Positions 53,101 to 60,972 are shown, counted from the first letter of the stretch. The stretch is DNA of 64,000 nucleotides from Mariniflexile sp. TRM1-10 (GCF_003425985.1 NZ_CP022985.1:3022001-3086000); one strand, 5' to 3'. Numbers and translations: made by a program. The notes: a model not told the origin generated them from the letters alone.

Positions 53101-53126
53101 TGTTACTAATCAGACTGTTTTTTTTT

Positions 53127-53168
53127 ACCGCAAAGTGCGCTAAGGTTTCCGCAAAGTGCCACAAAGTA
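53127..53168. repeat. CGCAAAGT/CACAAAG repeats, left flank of the GxxExxY gene
   Basis: CCGCAAAGTGCGCTAAGG and CCGCAAAGTGCCACAAAGT form a short array. An inverted, related array (TTTGCGAACTTTGCG, CTTTGTGGTTA) flanks the other side at 53589-53668. Confidence 0.7.
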
Positions 53169-53193
53169 TGCCCTGAGCAAAACCGAAGGGAAC

Positions 53194-53571
53194 TTATAGG
53201 TTATTTATTACTCTTCTTATTCCGTTTTTCAACAATGCAACATTAAAGTTGATCAACAATCCAAGTTTGAAGCCACCAAGCTTCATATATGTTAGTGTTT
53301 GTGCCAAATGAACATCATTTAATGCTTCTACACTTTTTATTTCAATAACCAGTTTATGCTCTACCAATATATCTATTCTGTAACCACAATCTAATTTGAC
53401 TTCTTCAAAAACTAAAGGCATGGGCTTTTCCTTTTCTGCAAACATCCCTGATTGAATGATTTTGTACATTAAACATTCTTTATAGGCGCTCTCAAGTAAC
53501 CCAGGACCTAATGCTTTATGAACTTCAATGGCCAAACCTATTAGCTTATTAGAGATTTCGTTTTCTGTCAT
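53194..53571 (-). CDS. GxxExxY-family protein
   Basis: The 125-residue protein carries the name-giving motif GPGLLESAY at residues 22-30. It also has DCGYRIDILVEHKLVIEIKS, with the D-x(n)-ExK pattern of PD-(D/E)xK nuclease-like folds. It ends GFKLGLLINFNVALLKNGIR, typical of the family. Function is unknown; a nuclease role is only suggested. The gene lies inside the trp operon between trpB and trpA, in the same direction, surrounded by inverted CGCAAAGT arrays and 22-bp palindromes, which suggests insertion as a cassette. Confidence 0.88.
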   Translation of the reverse strand: MTENEISNKLIGLAIEVHKALGPGLLESAYKECLMYKIIQSGMFAEKEKPMPLVFEEVKLDCGYRIDILVEHKLVIEIKSVEALNDVHLAQTLTYMKLGGFKLGLLINFNVALLKNGIRRVINNL

Positions 53572-53588
53572 ACTACTTTTTTTAACGA

Positions 53589-53668
53589 CTATGGTTTCGC
53601 AAAGAATTCAAAGTAAACTTTTGCGAACTTTGCGATTTTTCTTTGTGTTCTTTGTGGTTAATATTTAT
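53589..53668. repeat. CGCAAAGT/CACAAAG repeats, right flank of the GxxExxY gene (inverted)
   Basis: TTTCGCAAAGAATTC, TTTTGCGAACTTTGCG, TTTCTTTGTG and TTCTTTGTGGTTA form an array whose complement resembles the left flank at 53127-53168. Bases 53669-53824 are AT-rich and show no feature. Confidence 0.7.
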
Positions 53669-53824
53669 TATTGATTAGTTGCCATTATTCTAATTGCCGT
53701 TCTTTTTTACTGAATTGTTAATATAAAACTGTAAGGGGTCTTATTGGTTAATATGTAAACATAATAAACATCCATATTTTAATAAAGGATTCTTTTTTAA
53801 TAAAATTTATAATTTTGATCAAAG

Positions 53825-53846
53825 GATTCCCTCCTTCGAGGGAATG
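53825..53846. repeat. 22-bp palindrome, right border of the GxxExxY insertion
   Basis: It is the exact reverse complement of 52991-53012 and sits 12 bp after the trpB stop codon. Confidence 0.9.
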
Positions 53847-53858
53847 AGAAAAATAAAC

Positions 53859-55040
53859 TTATAGTTTAAAATAATCGATATAAGTATCCAAATCTTTATC
53901 ACCACGACCAGACAAACTGACCACCACCACATCGTTTGGTTTAAATTTTTTCTGTTCAAAAATAGCTAAGGCATGCGAGCTTTCAATGGCTGGAATGATG
54001 CCTTCTAACTTGCATAATTCTAAACCAGCTTTCATGGCTTCATCATCGGTAATAGACATGAATTCGGCACGTCCCGTTTTGGCTAAATGGGAATGCATGG
54101 GACCAACACCGGGATAATCCAATCCCGCCGAAATAGAATAAGGCTCAGTAATTTGTCCATCTTTGGTTTGCATTAAAAGGGTTTTACAACCGTGAATAAT
54201 ACCTTCTTTGCCCAATACGGAAGTGGCAGCACTTTCGCCAGAATCGACACCTAAACCAGCAGCTTCAACCGCGATGATGTTCACGTTTTTTTCATGTAAA
54301 AAGTGGTAATAAGTACCAGCGGCATTACTGCCACCACCAATACAAGCGACAACGTAATCGGGATTTTCACTGTTCTCGTGTTCTTTTAATTGCCATTTGA
54401 TCTCTTCCGAAATCACCGATTGAAAACGCGTTACCATATCTGGATAGGGGTGTGGACCAATGGCGGAACCAATGATGTAATGTGTATCTACAGGATTGTT
54501 AATCCAATCGCGAATGGCTTCATTGGTAGCGTCTTTTAAAGTACGACTTCCCGATAATGCAGGAACTACGGTGGCTCCTAACATTTTCATACGGGCCACA
54601 TTGGGTGCTTGTCGTGCAATATCGATTTCACCCATATAAACAATACATTCCAGTCCCATTAAAGCACAAACCGTTGCGGTTGCAACACCATGCTGACCGG
54701 CTCCAGTTTCGGCAATAATACGGTGTTTGCCTAAACGCTTTGCCATTAAAATTTGCCCAATGGTGTTATTGATTTTGTGAGCACCTGTATGGTTTAAATC
54801 TTCACGCTTTAAATAAATTTTGGTATGGTATTTTTCTGAAAGACGCTTTGCAAAATAGAGTGGGGAAGGACGTCCTACATAATCTTTTAAAAGCTGATCG
54901 AACTCTTTTTTAAAATCGGGTTCTGCCATTATTTTTAAATAATTCTGGCGTAACTCTTCTACATTTGGATAGAGCATTTCGGGTATGTATGCGCCTCCAA
55001 ATTCACCATAATAACCTTTTTCGTTTACATTATAATTCAT
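53859..55040 (-). CDS. trpB: Tryptophan synthase beta chain
   Basis: The 393-residue PLP enzyme has the cofactor lysine in [12 protein letters not shown], the [13 protein letters not shown] segment, the GGGSNAAG phosphate-binding loop and the closing SGRGDKD. It condenses indole with serine to make tryptophan. The start at [20 protein letters not shown] matches the family. The next upstream gene in the operon is trpF, 96 bp away. The usual partner trpA lies beyond the inserted GxxExxY cassette. Confidence 0.96.
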   Translation of the reverse strand: MNYNVNEKGYYGEFGGAYIPEMLYPNVEELRQNYLKIMAEPDFKKEFDQLLKDYVGRPSPLYFAKRLSEKYHTKIYLKREDLNHTGAHKINNTIGQILMAKRLGKHRIIAETGAGQHGVATATVCALMGLECIVYMGEIDIARQAPNVARMKMLGATVVPALSGSRTLKDATNEAIRDWINNPVDTHYIIGSAIGPHPYPDMVTRFQSVISEEIKWQLKEHENSENPDYVVACIGGGSNAAGTYYHFLHEKNVNIIAVEAAGLGVDSGESAATSVLGKEGIIHGCKTLLMQTKDGQITEPYSISAGLDYPGVGPMHSHLAKTGRAEFMSITDDEAMKAGLELCKLEGIIPAIESSHALAIFEQKKFKPNDVVVVSLSGRGDKDLDTYIDYFKL

Positions 55041-55136
55041 GATGTCTTGTTTTTGTCAGTTCGACTGAAATTCTTTTTTAGAATTTTGTATCGAGAACTT
55101 TTGACTTCTCGATACAATTTTTTCGTGCCTCAAAAA
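55041..55136. repeat. Palindrome-rich spacer between trpF and trpB
   Basis: TGTATCGAGAA (55088-55098) pairs with TTCTCGATACA (55107-55117). On either side lie TCAGTTCGACTGA and TCACTCGAAGTGA, two further short palindromes. They may act as processing sites or be inserted short repeats. Confidence 0.75.
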
Positions 55137-55826
55137 TCACTCGAAGTGACATAATTTGCTTTTAAATTCTTTTAATAATTCAATATTCTTTAATCCTGGC
55201 TCCAATTCAAATCTGCTATTTACATCAATAGCAAAACAATATTTTGAAGCTGTATTTTGTTTAAATTCTTTAATTTTTTCTACTTCATTTAATCCGATAC
55301 CACCACTCAAAAAAAATGGTTTGGTTGAAGGATAGTTGTTTAAAACATTCCAATCGAAAGTGTAACCATTGCCTCCGGGTAATTTTCCTTTGGTGTCGAA
55401 CAGGAAATAATCGCAAAAGGCTTCGTATGCTTTTAAAATCCCAAAATCGAATGTTTCTTTTATTGAAAACACTTTGATTATTTCTAGTTTCCCATCAATC
55501 TGAACTTGTTTCAGATTCTCATGATGTGATTCTGAAACAAGTTCAGCATGACGTTTTTTTAAAACGTCACAATATTCAGGTGTTTCTTTACCATGAAGTT
55601 GTACGGCTTGTAGATTATGGGTGTTTATTTTCTCCATAACAATGGCTATGTCTTCATCAACAAAAACACCTACTTTCTTTATTGATTTAGGCAGTTCAGG
55701 GATGTTTTCAGAATCAAAGTATCTAGCAGATTTATCATAAAATATAAACCCAAGATAGTCCGGTTGCAAAGCTGCAACGTGTTCTATATTGTCTTGATAT
55801 TTCATGCCACAAACCTTTAATTTCAT
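55137..55826 (-). CDS. trpF: Phosphoribosylanthranilate isomerase, with a 22-residue in-frame palindromic insert
   Basis: The 229-residue TIM barrel has KVCGMKY (catalytic Cys), LGFIFY, VQLHGKE, FLFDTKGKLPGGNGYTFDW (catalytic Asp region) and FLSGGIG. Typical length is near 205-210. The excess is residues 92-113 (RHAELVSESHHENLKQVQID and GK), encoded by 55488-55553, where two 14-bp inverted repeats lie. The insert falls between the helix after strand 4 (CDVLKK) and the next strand (EIIKVFS), a surface loop tolerant of extra residues. The enzyme converts phosphoribosylanthranilate to CdRP. trpC overlaps its start by 4 bp. Activity is probably kept because all catalytic parts are present. Confidence 0.93.
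   Translation of the reverse strand: MKLKVCGMKYQDNIEHVAALQPDYLGFIFYDKSARYFDSENIPELPKSIKKVGVFVDEDIAIVMEKINTHNLQAVQLHGKETPEYCDVLKKRHAELVSESHHENLKQVQIDGKLEIIKVFSIKETFDFGILKAYEAFCDYFLFDTKGKLPGGNGYTFDWNVLNNYPSTKPFFLSGGIGLNEVEKIKEFKQNTASKYCFAIDVNSRFELEPGLKNIELLKEFKSKLCHFE
55488..55553 (-). repeat. Palindromic element inserted in frame in trpF
   Basis: TGAACTTGTTTCAG (55501-55514) and CTGAAACAAGTTCA (55532-55545) form a 14-bp hairpin with a 17-base loop. On the coding strand the first arm reads as the peptide HAELVSES. This peptide is a known sign of dispersed repeats read through in many bacterial genomes. Confidence 0.85.
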
Positions 55827-56608
55827 TTTTCTAATTCTTTAATAAATTGTTTTGCACTTTCACCCGCATTATCGGTTTTCATAAAGTTCTCACCAATTAA
55901 AAACCCTTTATATCCATAAGGTTGTAATTCTTTAATGGCTTCAATATTACTAATGCCACTTTCAGATACTTTTACAAAATCGTTTGGAATGAGCTCACTT
56001 AGTTTTTTACTTGTTTCTAAACTTACTTCGAAGGTTTTTAAGTTTCGGTTATTTACGCCTAACATATCTAAACTAGGCATGATGGATTTATGCAATTCTT
56101 CTTCATTATGAACTTCTAATAGGACATCCAAGTTTAGGTTTTTAGCAAATTCTGAAAATTGTTTAATTTCCTCTTTTGTTAAAATGGCGGCAATTAGTAA
56201 AATAACATCTGCACCATATGCCCTGGCTTCTAATAGTTGATATTCATCTATAATAAATTCTTTGCGTAAAAGAGGTAAATTACAACTGGCTCTTGCTGTT
56301 AGCAAATCGTCTAGAGAACCTCCAAAATATTTGCCATCGGTTAAAACAGACATACCGCAAACACCTGCATTTTCATAACCTTTTGCAACATCAAATACAT
56401 TTAAATTTTGATTGATAACTGATTTTGATGGCGATCTGCGTTTATGTTCCGCAATAATCCCTGTTTGGCTATTGCGTAATTTATTTGCTAATGACATGGT
56501 TTCCCTTTCAAACAACACCGACTGTTCCAATTGTTTTATTGGAATTAATGATTTTCGTAAATCGACCTCCATGCGTTTGTCGGCTACAATTTTATCTAGA
56601 ATGTTCAT
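55823..56608 (-). CDS. trpC: Indole-3-glycerol phosphate synthase
   Basis: The 261-residue TIM barrel has IIAEHKRRSPSKSVI (catalytic Glu, Lys), VLTDGKYFGGSLDDL, LLRKEFIIDEYQL, LEVHNEEEL, GVNNRNLKTFEVSLE and VSESGIS with GFLIGENFMK at the end. It closes the ring of CdRP to indole-3-glycerol phosphate. Both ends overlap neighbours by 4 bp (trpD before, trpF after), the tightly coupled part of the operon that has remained free of insertions. Confidence 0.96.
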   Translation of the reverse strand: MNILDKIVADKRMEVDLRKSLIPIKQLEQSVLFERETMSLANKLRNSQTGIIAEHKRRSPSKSVINQNLNVFDVAKGYENAGVCGMSVLTDGKYFGGSLDDLLTARASCNLPLLRKEFIIDEYQLLEARAYGADVILLIAAILTKEEIKQFSEFAKNLNLDVLLEVHNEEELHKSIMPSLDMLGVNNRNLKTFEVSLETSKKLSELIPNDFVKVSESGISNIEAIKELQPYGYKGFLIGENFMKTDNAGESAKQFIKELEK

Positions 56609-57597
56609 TTACTTAACTCTTGAATGGTTTGTAATGCTTTTAATCCTTTTCCACTTAATAAAGATTCTTTTGCCAGATCAAATCCTTGTTTGTGGTCCAT
56701 TTGATTGGTGGTTGCTATCGCTAAACCAGCATTGGCACAAACTACGTTATTTTGTTGTTCTGTTCCTTTTCCTTGTATAACGTCCATGAAGATTTTGGCA
56801 GAAGCTTCAACAGTATTTCCTCCAAAAATGGATTCTTGCGTTATTTCTGAAAGCCCTAAATCTTCTGGGGAAAACATAGTTTCGGCACGATTTGAAATGA
56901 CTTTAGTTGGTCCTGTTAATGAAATTTCATCATAACCATCTAATGCATGAACTATGGAATAGTTTTTATCGGTATTCTGATATAGATAGCCATAAAGACG
57001 AAGTAATTCCAAGTTGAAAACGCCCACCATTTGGTTTTTAGGAAATGATGGATTTACCATAGGGCCTAACATATTGAAAAATGTTTTTACGCCCAATTCA
57101 CGACGAATAGGTGCTACATTTTTCATAGCAGGGTGGAAGAGTGGTGCGTGCAACACACAAATACCAGCTTTATCTATCGAGCGTTTTAAGAAATCTTCAT
57201 CATTTGAAAATTTAATACCTAAATATTCCATAACATTTGAAGAACCACAAGCCGAAGATACGCCGTAATTACCATGTTTTGCCACATTAACTCCAGCTCC
57301 TGCAGTTACAAATGACGCTAAGGTTGAAATATTAAATGTATCTTTTCCATCGCCACCAGTTCCGCATAAATCAATGGCATTAAAATCCTTTAAATCAATA
57401 GGAATGCATAATTCTAAAAGTGCATCACGAAAGCCTCGCAATTCTTCAAGCGTAATACTTCGCATCATAAAAACGGTTAGAAACGCTGCAATTTGGCTTT
57501 GATTATAATCGCCTTTAGAGATTTTTACCAAAACCTGTTTCGCTTCGTCACTGGAAATGCTTTCGTGGTTTATAAGTCTGTTTAATATATTTTTCAT
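56605..57597 (-). CDS. trpD: Anthranilate phosphoribosyltransferase
   Basis: The 330-residue enzyme shows LCGTGGDGKDTFNISTLASF (PRPP-binding glycines), KHGNYGVSSACGSSNVMEYLG, the LHAPLFHPAMKNVAPIRREL segment and NPLG-like LGPMVNP. It joins anthranilate and PRPP. It overlaps trpC by 4 bp. The gap to trpG (about 550 bp) is filled by a four-helix-bundle gene and its inverted repeats. Confidence 0.96.
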   Translation of the reverse strand: MKNILNRLINHESISSDEAKQVLVKISKGDYNQSQIAAFLTVFMMRSITLEELRGFRDALLELCIPIDLKDFNAIDLCGTGGDGKDTFNISTLASFVTAGAGVNVAKHGNYGVSSACGSSNVMEYLGIKFSNDEDFLKRSIDKAGICVLHAPLFHPAMKNVAPIRRELGVKTFFNMLGPMVNPSFPKNQMVGVFNLELLRLYGYLYQNTDKNYSIVHALDGYDEISLTGPTKVISNRAETMFSPEDLGLSEITQESIFGGNTVEASAKIFMDVIQGKGTEQQNNVVCANAGLAIATTNQMDHKQGFDLAKESLLSGKGLKALQTIQELSK

Positions 57598-57605
57598 TTA
57601 ATTGA

Positions 57606-57665
57606 TAATAGATGTTAGACTAAAGATAATAGACTTGAGACTAAAGATGATAGACTTGAGATATA
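57606..57665. repeat. TAGACTTGAGACTAAAGA array, left flank of the four-helix-bundle gene
   Basis: Two tandem units (GACTAAAGATAATAGACTTGA and a near copy) occur here. Inverted relatives lie at 58106-58165 on the other side of the small gene. Confidence 0.8.
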
Positions 57666-57667
57666 CA

Positions 57668-58024
57668 CTATAGATTAGAAAATTTTTTAATTAGCGAAAA
57701 AATCATTTTTTGAATTTCAGAAAGTAAATTAAAAATATATTCCATGTCAGATTCATTTGTATAACCAATTCTTATTGCTAATATTAATTGTGTGCTTAAT
57801 TCATTTGATGATCCATTTGCAACACCTAAAAAATTTCTAAATTCTTTATCGGAATTTCTTCCAGCTCCTTCAGCAATATTTGAAGGTATTGAAATTGAAC
57901 TTCTTTGAATTTGACTTGTTAACCCATATTTCTCTTCTTTAGGAAATGTACTTGTTAACTTATAAACAATTTCTACTAATTCCATAGATTTCTGCCAAAC
58001 TTTGAGTTCTTTATAATTGTTCAT
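57668..58024 (-). CDS. Four-helix-bundle protein of the 23S-rRNA intervening-sequence type
   Basis: The start at 58024 gives MNNYKELKVWQKSMELVEIV, the standard opening of this family (YxELxVWQKSMxLV). An upstream ATG at 58069 lacks family similarity. The 118-residue protein has the conserved QIQRSSISIPSNIAEGAGR and continues as amphipathic helices to the end. The name comes from homologues inside 23S rRNA intervening sequences; members are widespread in Bacteroidota as free genes and their role is not known. Here it is between trpG and trpD, on the operon strand, bordered by inverted TAGACTTGAGA arrays. Confidence 0.88.
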   Translation of the reverse strand: MNNYKELKVWQKSMELVEIVYKLTSTFPKEEKYGLTSQIQRSSISIPSNIAEGAGRNSDKEFRNFLGVANGSSNELSTQLILAIRIGYTNESDMEYIFNLLSEIQKMIFSLIKKFSNL

Positions 58025-58105
58025 ATATAAATTATAATTATTTTTTAGGTATAATTTTATTGGTTTCAAAAAAAAAACTTTTATAATTAACTGATTGTAA
58101 AGTCT

Positions 58106-58165
58106 ATAGCCTCAATGTCTCTTATCTCAAGTCTATAGTCTTAAATCTATCGTCTAAAGTCTATA
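58106..58165. repeat. TCTCAAGTCTATAGTCTTAAA array, right flank of the four-helix-bundle gene (inverted)
   Basis: This is the reverse complement relative of 57606-57665. It runs into the trpG 3-prime end: the last five codons and stop of trpG (IDFRR, TAG at 58147-58149) lie in the array. Confidence 0.8.
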
Positions 58166-58725
58166 TTCAGCCAATTCTTTAAAATCTGTTTCCCGTTAGG
58201 TGTTAAAACCGATTCCGGATGGTATTGTACCCCTTTAACATCGTATACTTTATGGCGTAACGACATCACTTGTCCGTTGGCATCAAAAGATGTTGCTTCC
58301 AAGCTTTCCGGTAAATCTGGACTTACCACCCACGAGTGATAACGGCCAACTTCAATCTCTTTATCCATACCTTTAAATAAGGATTCATCGTCAACAGTAA
58401 TGGTCACTTTTGTAGCAACACCATGATAAACGTCTTCTAAATTTATGAGTGAGCCTCCAAAAACTTCAGCAATGGCTTGTTGTCCCAAACAAACTCCTAA
58501 GATGCTTTTTGTTGGCGCAAAGCGTTCAATAATGGGTTTTAATAACCCGGCCTCATCTGGAATTCCAGGACCTGGTGATAACACTATTTTATCAAAAGGT
58601 TCTACATCGTCCAAAGTTAATTTGTCGTTTCTAACAACGGTAACATTGCAGTTTAAATCTTCTAAATAATGCACCAGATTGTATGTAAAACTGTCGTAAT
58701 TATCTATAACTAATACGTTTGTCAT
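58147..58725 (-). CDS. trpG: Anthranilate synthase component II (glutamine amidotransferase)
   Basis: The 192-residue class I amidotransferase has nucleophile C79 in LGVCLGQQAIAEVFGG, SPGPGIPDEAG early, RYHSWVV, and the His-Glu pair in GVQYHPESVLT. It supplies ammonia to TrpE. The last residues (NIDFRR) are encoded by the inverted repeat array that flanks the neighbouring cassette, so the original stop was probably replaced. The catalytic domain is unaffected. Confidence 0.95.
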   Translation of the reverse strand: MTNVLVIDNYDSFTYNLVHYLEDLNCNVTVVRNDKLTLDDVEPFDKIVLSPGPGIPDEAGLLKPIIERFAPTKSILGVCLGQQAIAEVFGGSLINLEDVYHGVATKVTITVDDESLFKGMDKEIEVGRYHSWVVSPDLPESLEATSFDANGQVMSLRHKVYDVKGVQYHPESVLTPNGKQILKNWLNIDFRR

Positions 58726-58733
58726 CTTTTTTA

Positions 58734-58847
58734 TTCCTGCGAAAGCAGGAAGCTATTTTTAATTAATTTAATTTTTTCGCCACAAATACACGAATGTATT
58801 TCTAGACGTATGTTTTTTTATTTTAAAAGATTCCTGCCACGCAGGAA
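58734..58847. repeat. Pair of hairpins enclosing a gene-free spacer between trpE and trpG
   Basis: TTCCTGC/GCAGGAA hairpins stand at 58734-58751 and 58831-58847. Between them is TTCGCCACAAATACACGAATG, of the kind seen near small-gene cassettes in these genomes, but no gene. The second hairpin ends one base before the trpE stop codon. Confidence 0.75.
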
Positions 58848-58848
58848 T

Positions 58849-60252
58849 TTATATAGTTTCTGCTAATTCAATAGCTTTTGTTAGGGCTCCTAATTTGTTA
58901 TACACTTCCTGTAATTCGTTTTCTGGACTTGATTTTGATACAATTCCAGCACCGGCTCGCCAATGCAGTTTATGGTTTTTACTTAAAAAGGTACGAATCA
59001 TGATGGCATGGTTAAAGTTACCTTCAAAATCCATAAATCCAATGGCACCACCATAAAAAGAACGGCTTGTTTTTTCGTATTCCTCAATAAGTTGCATGGC
59101 TCTGTGTTTTGGCGCGCCACTTAAGGTTCCAGCAGGAAAAGTGTCGGCAACCACTTGCATCGTTGCCGTTTCTTTATGTTTTTGCCCGGTAACTTTGCTA
59201 ACCAAATGGATAACGTGTGAGAAAAACTGAACCTCACGATAGGTGTCGACAGTCACATGGCTTCCATGTCGGCTTAAATCGTTTCTAGCCAAATCTACTA
59301 ACATAACATGTTCAGCATTTTCTTTAGCATCTACAACTAGTTTTTTTGCTAATTCGGCATCTTGTATATCGTTTCCAGTACGTTTAAAAGTGCCTGCTAT
59401 AGGATGAATTTCAGCTTTTCCATCGCTAACAATTAATTGCGCTTCGGGTGAGCTTCCAAAAATTTTAAAGTTTCCGTAATCGAAGTAGAATAAATAAGGT
59501 GACGGATTGATACTTCTTAAAGCACGATACACATTGAACTCATCACCTTTAAATTCTTGAGAAAAACTTTTTGAAAGCACCAGTTGGAATACGTCACCAC
59601 GCCCACAATGTTTTTTTGCTAATTCTACATGGTGTTTGTATTCATCGTCTGTTAAATTGGAAGTAATGTTTCCATTTGAAGAAAAATTGTAAGACGCAAA
59701 GTTTTTTACTTTGATTAAATGATCTATTTCTTCAATGTTAGGTTCAGAGTTAAAACAATGTGCAAAAATGTATGCTTCGTTTTTATGGTGATTTATAGCT
59801 ATAATATTTTGATAAACAGCATAATTAACATCGGGGATTGCTATTGAGTTTTCTTTTTTTGAAATCTCTATATCCTCAAAATACCGTACCGCATCATAAG
59901 CAATATATCCAAAAATACCGTTATTTATAAATTTGAATTCTTCTTCAGAATTTACTTTAAAGCGTTTCGTGAATTGGTTAATTTCTTCAGAAACATCAGA
60001 GCTTTCGGTTATTGGATTTGAAGTTTGACTTCCATCAGGAAACGTTTGAAAAATAGTTTCGTTTTCAACTTTAATAGTAGCAATGGGATTAAAACAGATA
60101 TATGAAAAACTGTTATCATTCGCATGATAATCGCTACTTTCAAGCAATATACTGTTTGGGTATTTGTCTCTTATTTTCAAATAAATACTAACAGGCGTAA
60201 TCGTATCTGCAAGAATTTTTTTGTAGTGCGTGTATAAATTAAATTTGTCCAT
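58849..60252 (-). CDS. trpE: Anthranilate synthase component I
   Basis: The 467-residue chorismate-binding enzyme has the N-terminal regulatory part with LLESSDYHANDNSFSYIC (the LLES segment binds feedback tryptophan in the family). The catalytic C-terminal part has GRGDVFQLVLSKSF, FGSSPEAQL, HPIAGTFKRTG, DLARNDLSRHG, FPAGTLSGAPKHRAM and WRAGAGIV. It makes anthranilate from chorismate with TrpG. It is the first biosynthetic gene after the leader, but the leader terminator and this start are separated by a GIY-YIG cassette of about 400 bp. Confidence 0.96.
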   Translation of the reverse strand: MDKFNLYTHYKKILADTITPVSIYLKIRDKYPNSILLESSDYHANDNSFSYICFNPIATIKVENETIFQTFPDGSQTSNPITESSDVSEEINQFTKRFKVNSEEEFKFINNGIFGYIAYDAVRYFEDIEISKKENSIAIPDVNYAVYQNIIAINHHKNEAYIFAHCFNSEPNIEEIDHLIKVKNFASYNFSSNGNITSNLTDDEYKHHVELAKKHCGRGDVFQLVLSKSFSQEFKGDEFNVYRALRSINPSPYLFYFDYGNFKIFGSSPEAQLIVSDGKAEIHPIAGTFKRTGNDIQDAELAKKLVVDAKENAEHVMLVDLARNDLSRHGSHVTVDTYREVQFFSHVIHLVSKVTGQKHKETATMQVVADTFPAGTLSGAPKHRAMQLIEEYEKTSRSFYGGAIGFMDFEGNFNHAIMIRTFLSKNHKLHWRAGAGIVSKSSPENELQEVYNKLGALTKAIELAETI

Positions 60253-60266
60253 TTAAATGTCTTTGT

Positions 60267-60288
60267 CATTTCCGCAAAGGCGGAAATC
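60267..60288. repeat. 22-bp palindrome, left border of the GIY-YIG cassette
   Basis: CATTTCCGCAAAGGCGGAAA followed by TC forms an 8-bp stem. Its near reverse complement (two mismatches, in the loop region) is at 60620-60641. Confidence 0.88.
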
Positions 60289-60294
60289 TTTTTT

Positions 60295-60603
60295 TTATTC
60301 TACTTTAATATTAAAAAAATAACTTAAATCGTTCCAATCTGGGTTAAAATCATTTATCAAATTGATTTTCCACGATCTATTCCATTTTTTTATTTGTTTT
60401 TCTCTTTTGATGGCTTCGTTTGGGGAATCAAATTTTTCATAATAAACTAAAATATCTAAATTGTATTTGTTAGTAAATCCTTTGCTGTATTTTTTCTTGT
60501 GTTGATTTATTCTTTGATTAATATTTCCCGACATTCCAATATAAATCACGCCGTTTTTCTTATTTGTCATGATGTAAATATAATATACATTTTCATTAAA
60601 CAT
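60295..60603 (-). CDS. GIY-YIG nuclease-domain protein
   Basis: The 102-residue protein has the URI/GIY-YIG fold: YYIYIMTNKKNGVIYIGMSG (both tripeptides as YIY and VIYIG), INQRINQHK with the catalytic Arg, and LVYYEKFDSPNEAIKREKQI with the catalytic Glu. It ends SWKINLINDFNPDWNDLS. Members of this single-domain group are common in Bacteroidota and have no settled function. It lies between the trp attenuator and trpE, in the same direction, so it is under trp control. The 22-bp palindromes on both sides suggest a cassette insertion. A broken sibling is at 53022-53100. Confidence 0.9.
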   Translation of the reverse strand: MFNENVYYIYIMTNKKNGVIYIGMSGNINQRINQHKKKYSKGFTNKYNLDILVYYEKFDSPNEAIKREKQIKKWNRSWKINLINDFNPDWNDLSYFFNIKVE

Positions 60604-60619
60604 CTTTACTTCATTTTAA

Positions 60620-60641
60620 GATTTCCGTCTTCGCGGAAATG
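60620..60641. repeat. 22-bp palindrome, right border of the GIY-YIG cassette
   Basis: GATTTCCGTCTTCGCGGAAA followed by TG is a hairpin and the near reverse complement of 60267-60288. Confidence 0.88.
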
Positions 60642-60655
60642 ACAAAATACCTTAC

Positions 60656-60687
60656 AAAAAAGGCTTGTCGTGAACGACAAGCCTTTT
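60656..60687 (-). terminator. trp attenuator terminator
   Basis: On the minus strand AAAAGGCTTGTCG pairs with CGACAAGCCTTTT (13 bp, 4-base loop) and is followed by a run of six T (60656-60661). It lies 32 bp after the leader peptide stop and before the GIY-YIG and trpE genes. This is the arrangement of the Bacteroid-trp attenuation leader known from Bacteroidota. Confidence 0.85.
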
Positions 60688-60718
60688 GAATATTTTAAGT
60701 TTTAAATATACTAGGGTT

Positions 60719-60781
60719 TTATTTCACGAAACGTAAGTTTAGAAAAGACCACCACCAAGTATTGTTTAAAATTGATTTCAA
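60719..60781 (-). CDS. trpL: trp operon leader peptide with three consecutive Trp codons
   Basis: On the minus strand the frame reads (M)KSILNNTWWWSFLNLRFVK and stops at 60721-60719: 20 residues with Trp at 9, 10 and 11. The only plausible start is TTG at 60781, preceded by a long A-rich tract, the usual initiation context in Bacteroidota. When charged Trp-tRNA is scarce, ribosomes stall at the Trp codons and prevent the terminator at 60656-60687 from forming, so trp genes are expressed. The pair of leader and terminator matches the Bacteroid-trp RNA design. The TTG start is the uncertain part. Confidence 0.75.
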   Translation of the reverse strand: MKSILNNTWWWSFLNLRFVK

Positions 60782-60972
60782 TTTTTTTTGTTTTTTGTTT
60801 TAACGAGTTCAAATATAGAAATGAAAATATAATTACACAATATTTCAAGTTAATTTTTGCATAAAATAATGTTAAACGGTCTAATAACCTTGAAGTATTA
60901 ATTATTTTTATACCTAAATTGATATTTTATTAAACCAATTAATCGTTTAAGAGTCTAATAAAATAAAACATG
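60782..60972. promoter_or_regulatory. Divergent promoter region of the trp operon and the TlpA-like gene
   Basis: AT-rich DNA between divergent transcription units. The trp promoter must lie here, upstream of the leader peptide, but no box can be fixed with confidence. Confidence 0.4.

Noticed and set aside
53127..53668. CRISPR array from the CGCAAAGT repeats
   Set aside because: Units are short, irregular and without unique spacers of constant length; no cas genes are present.
57668..58024. Intervening sequence within a 23S rRNA gene
   Set aside because: No rRNA sequence surrounds the gene; only the protein family shares that name.
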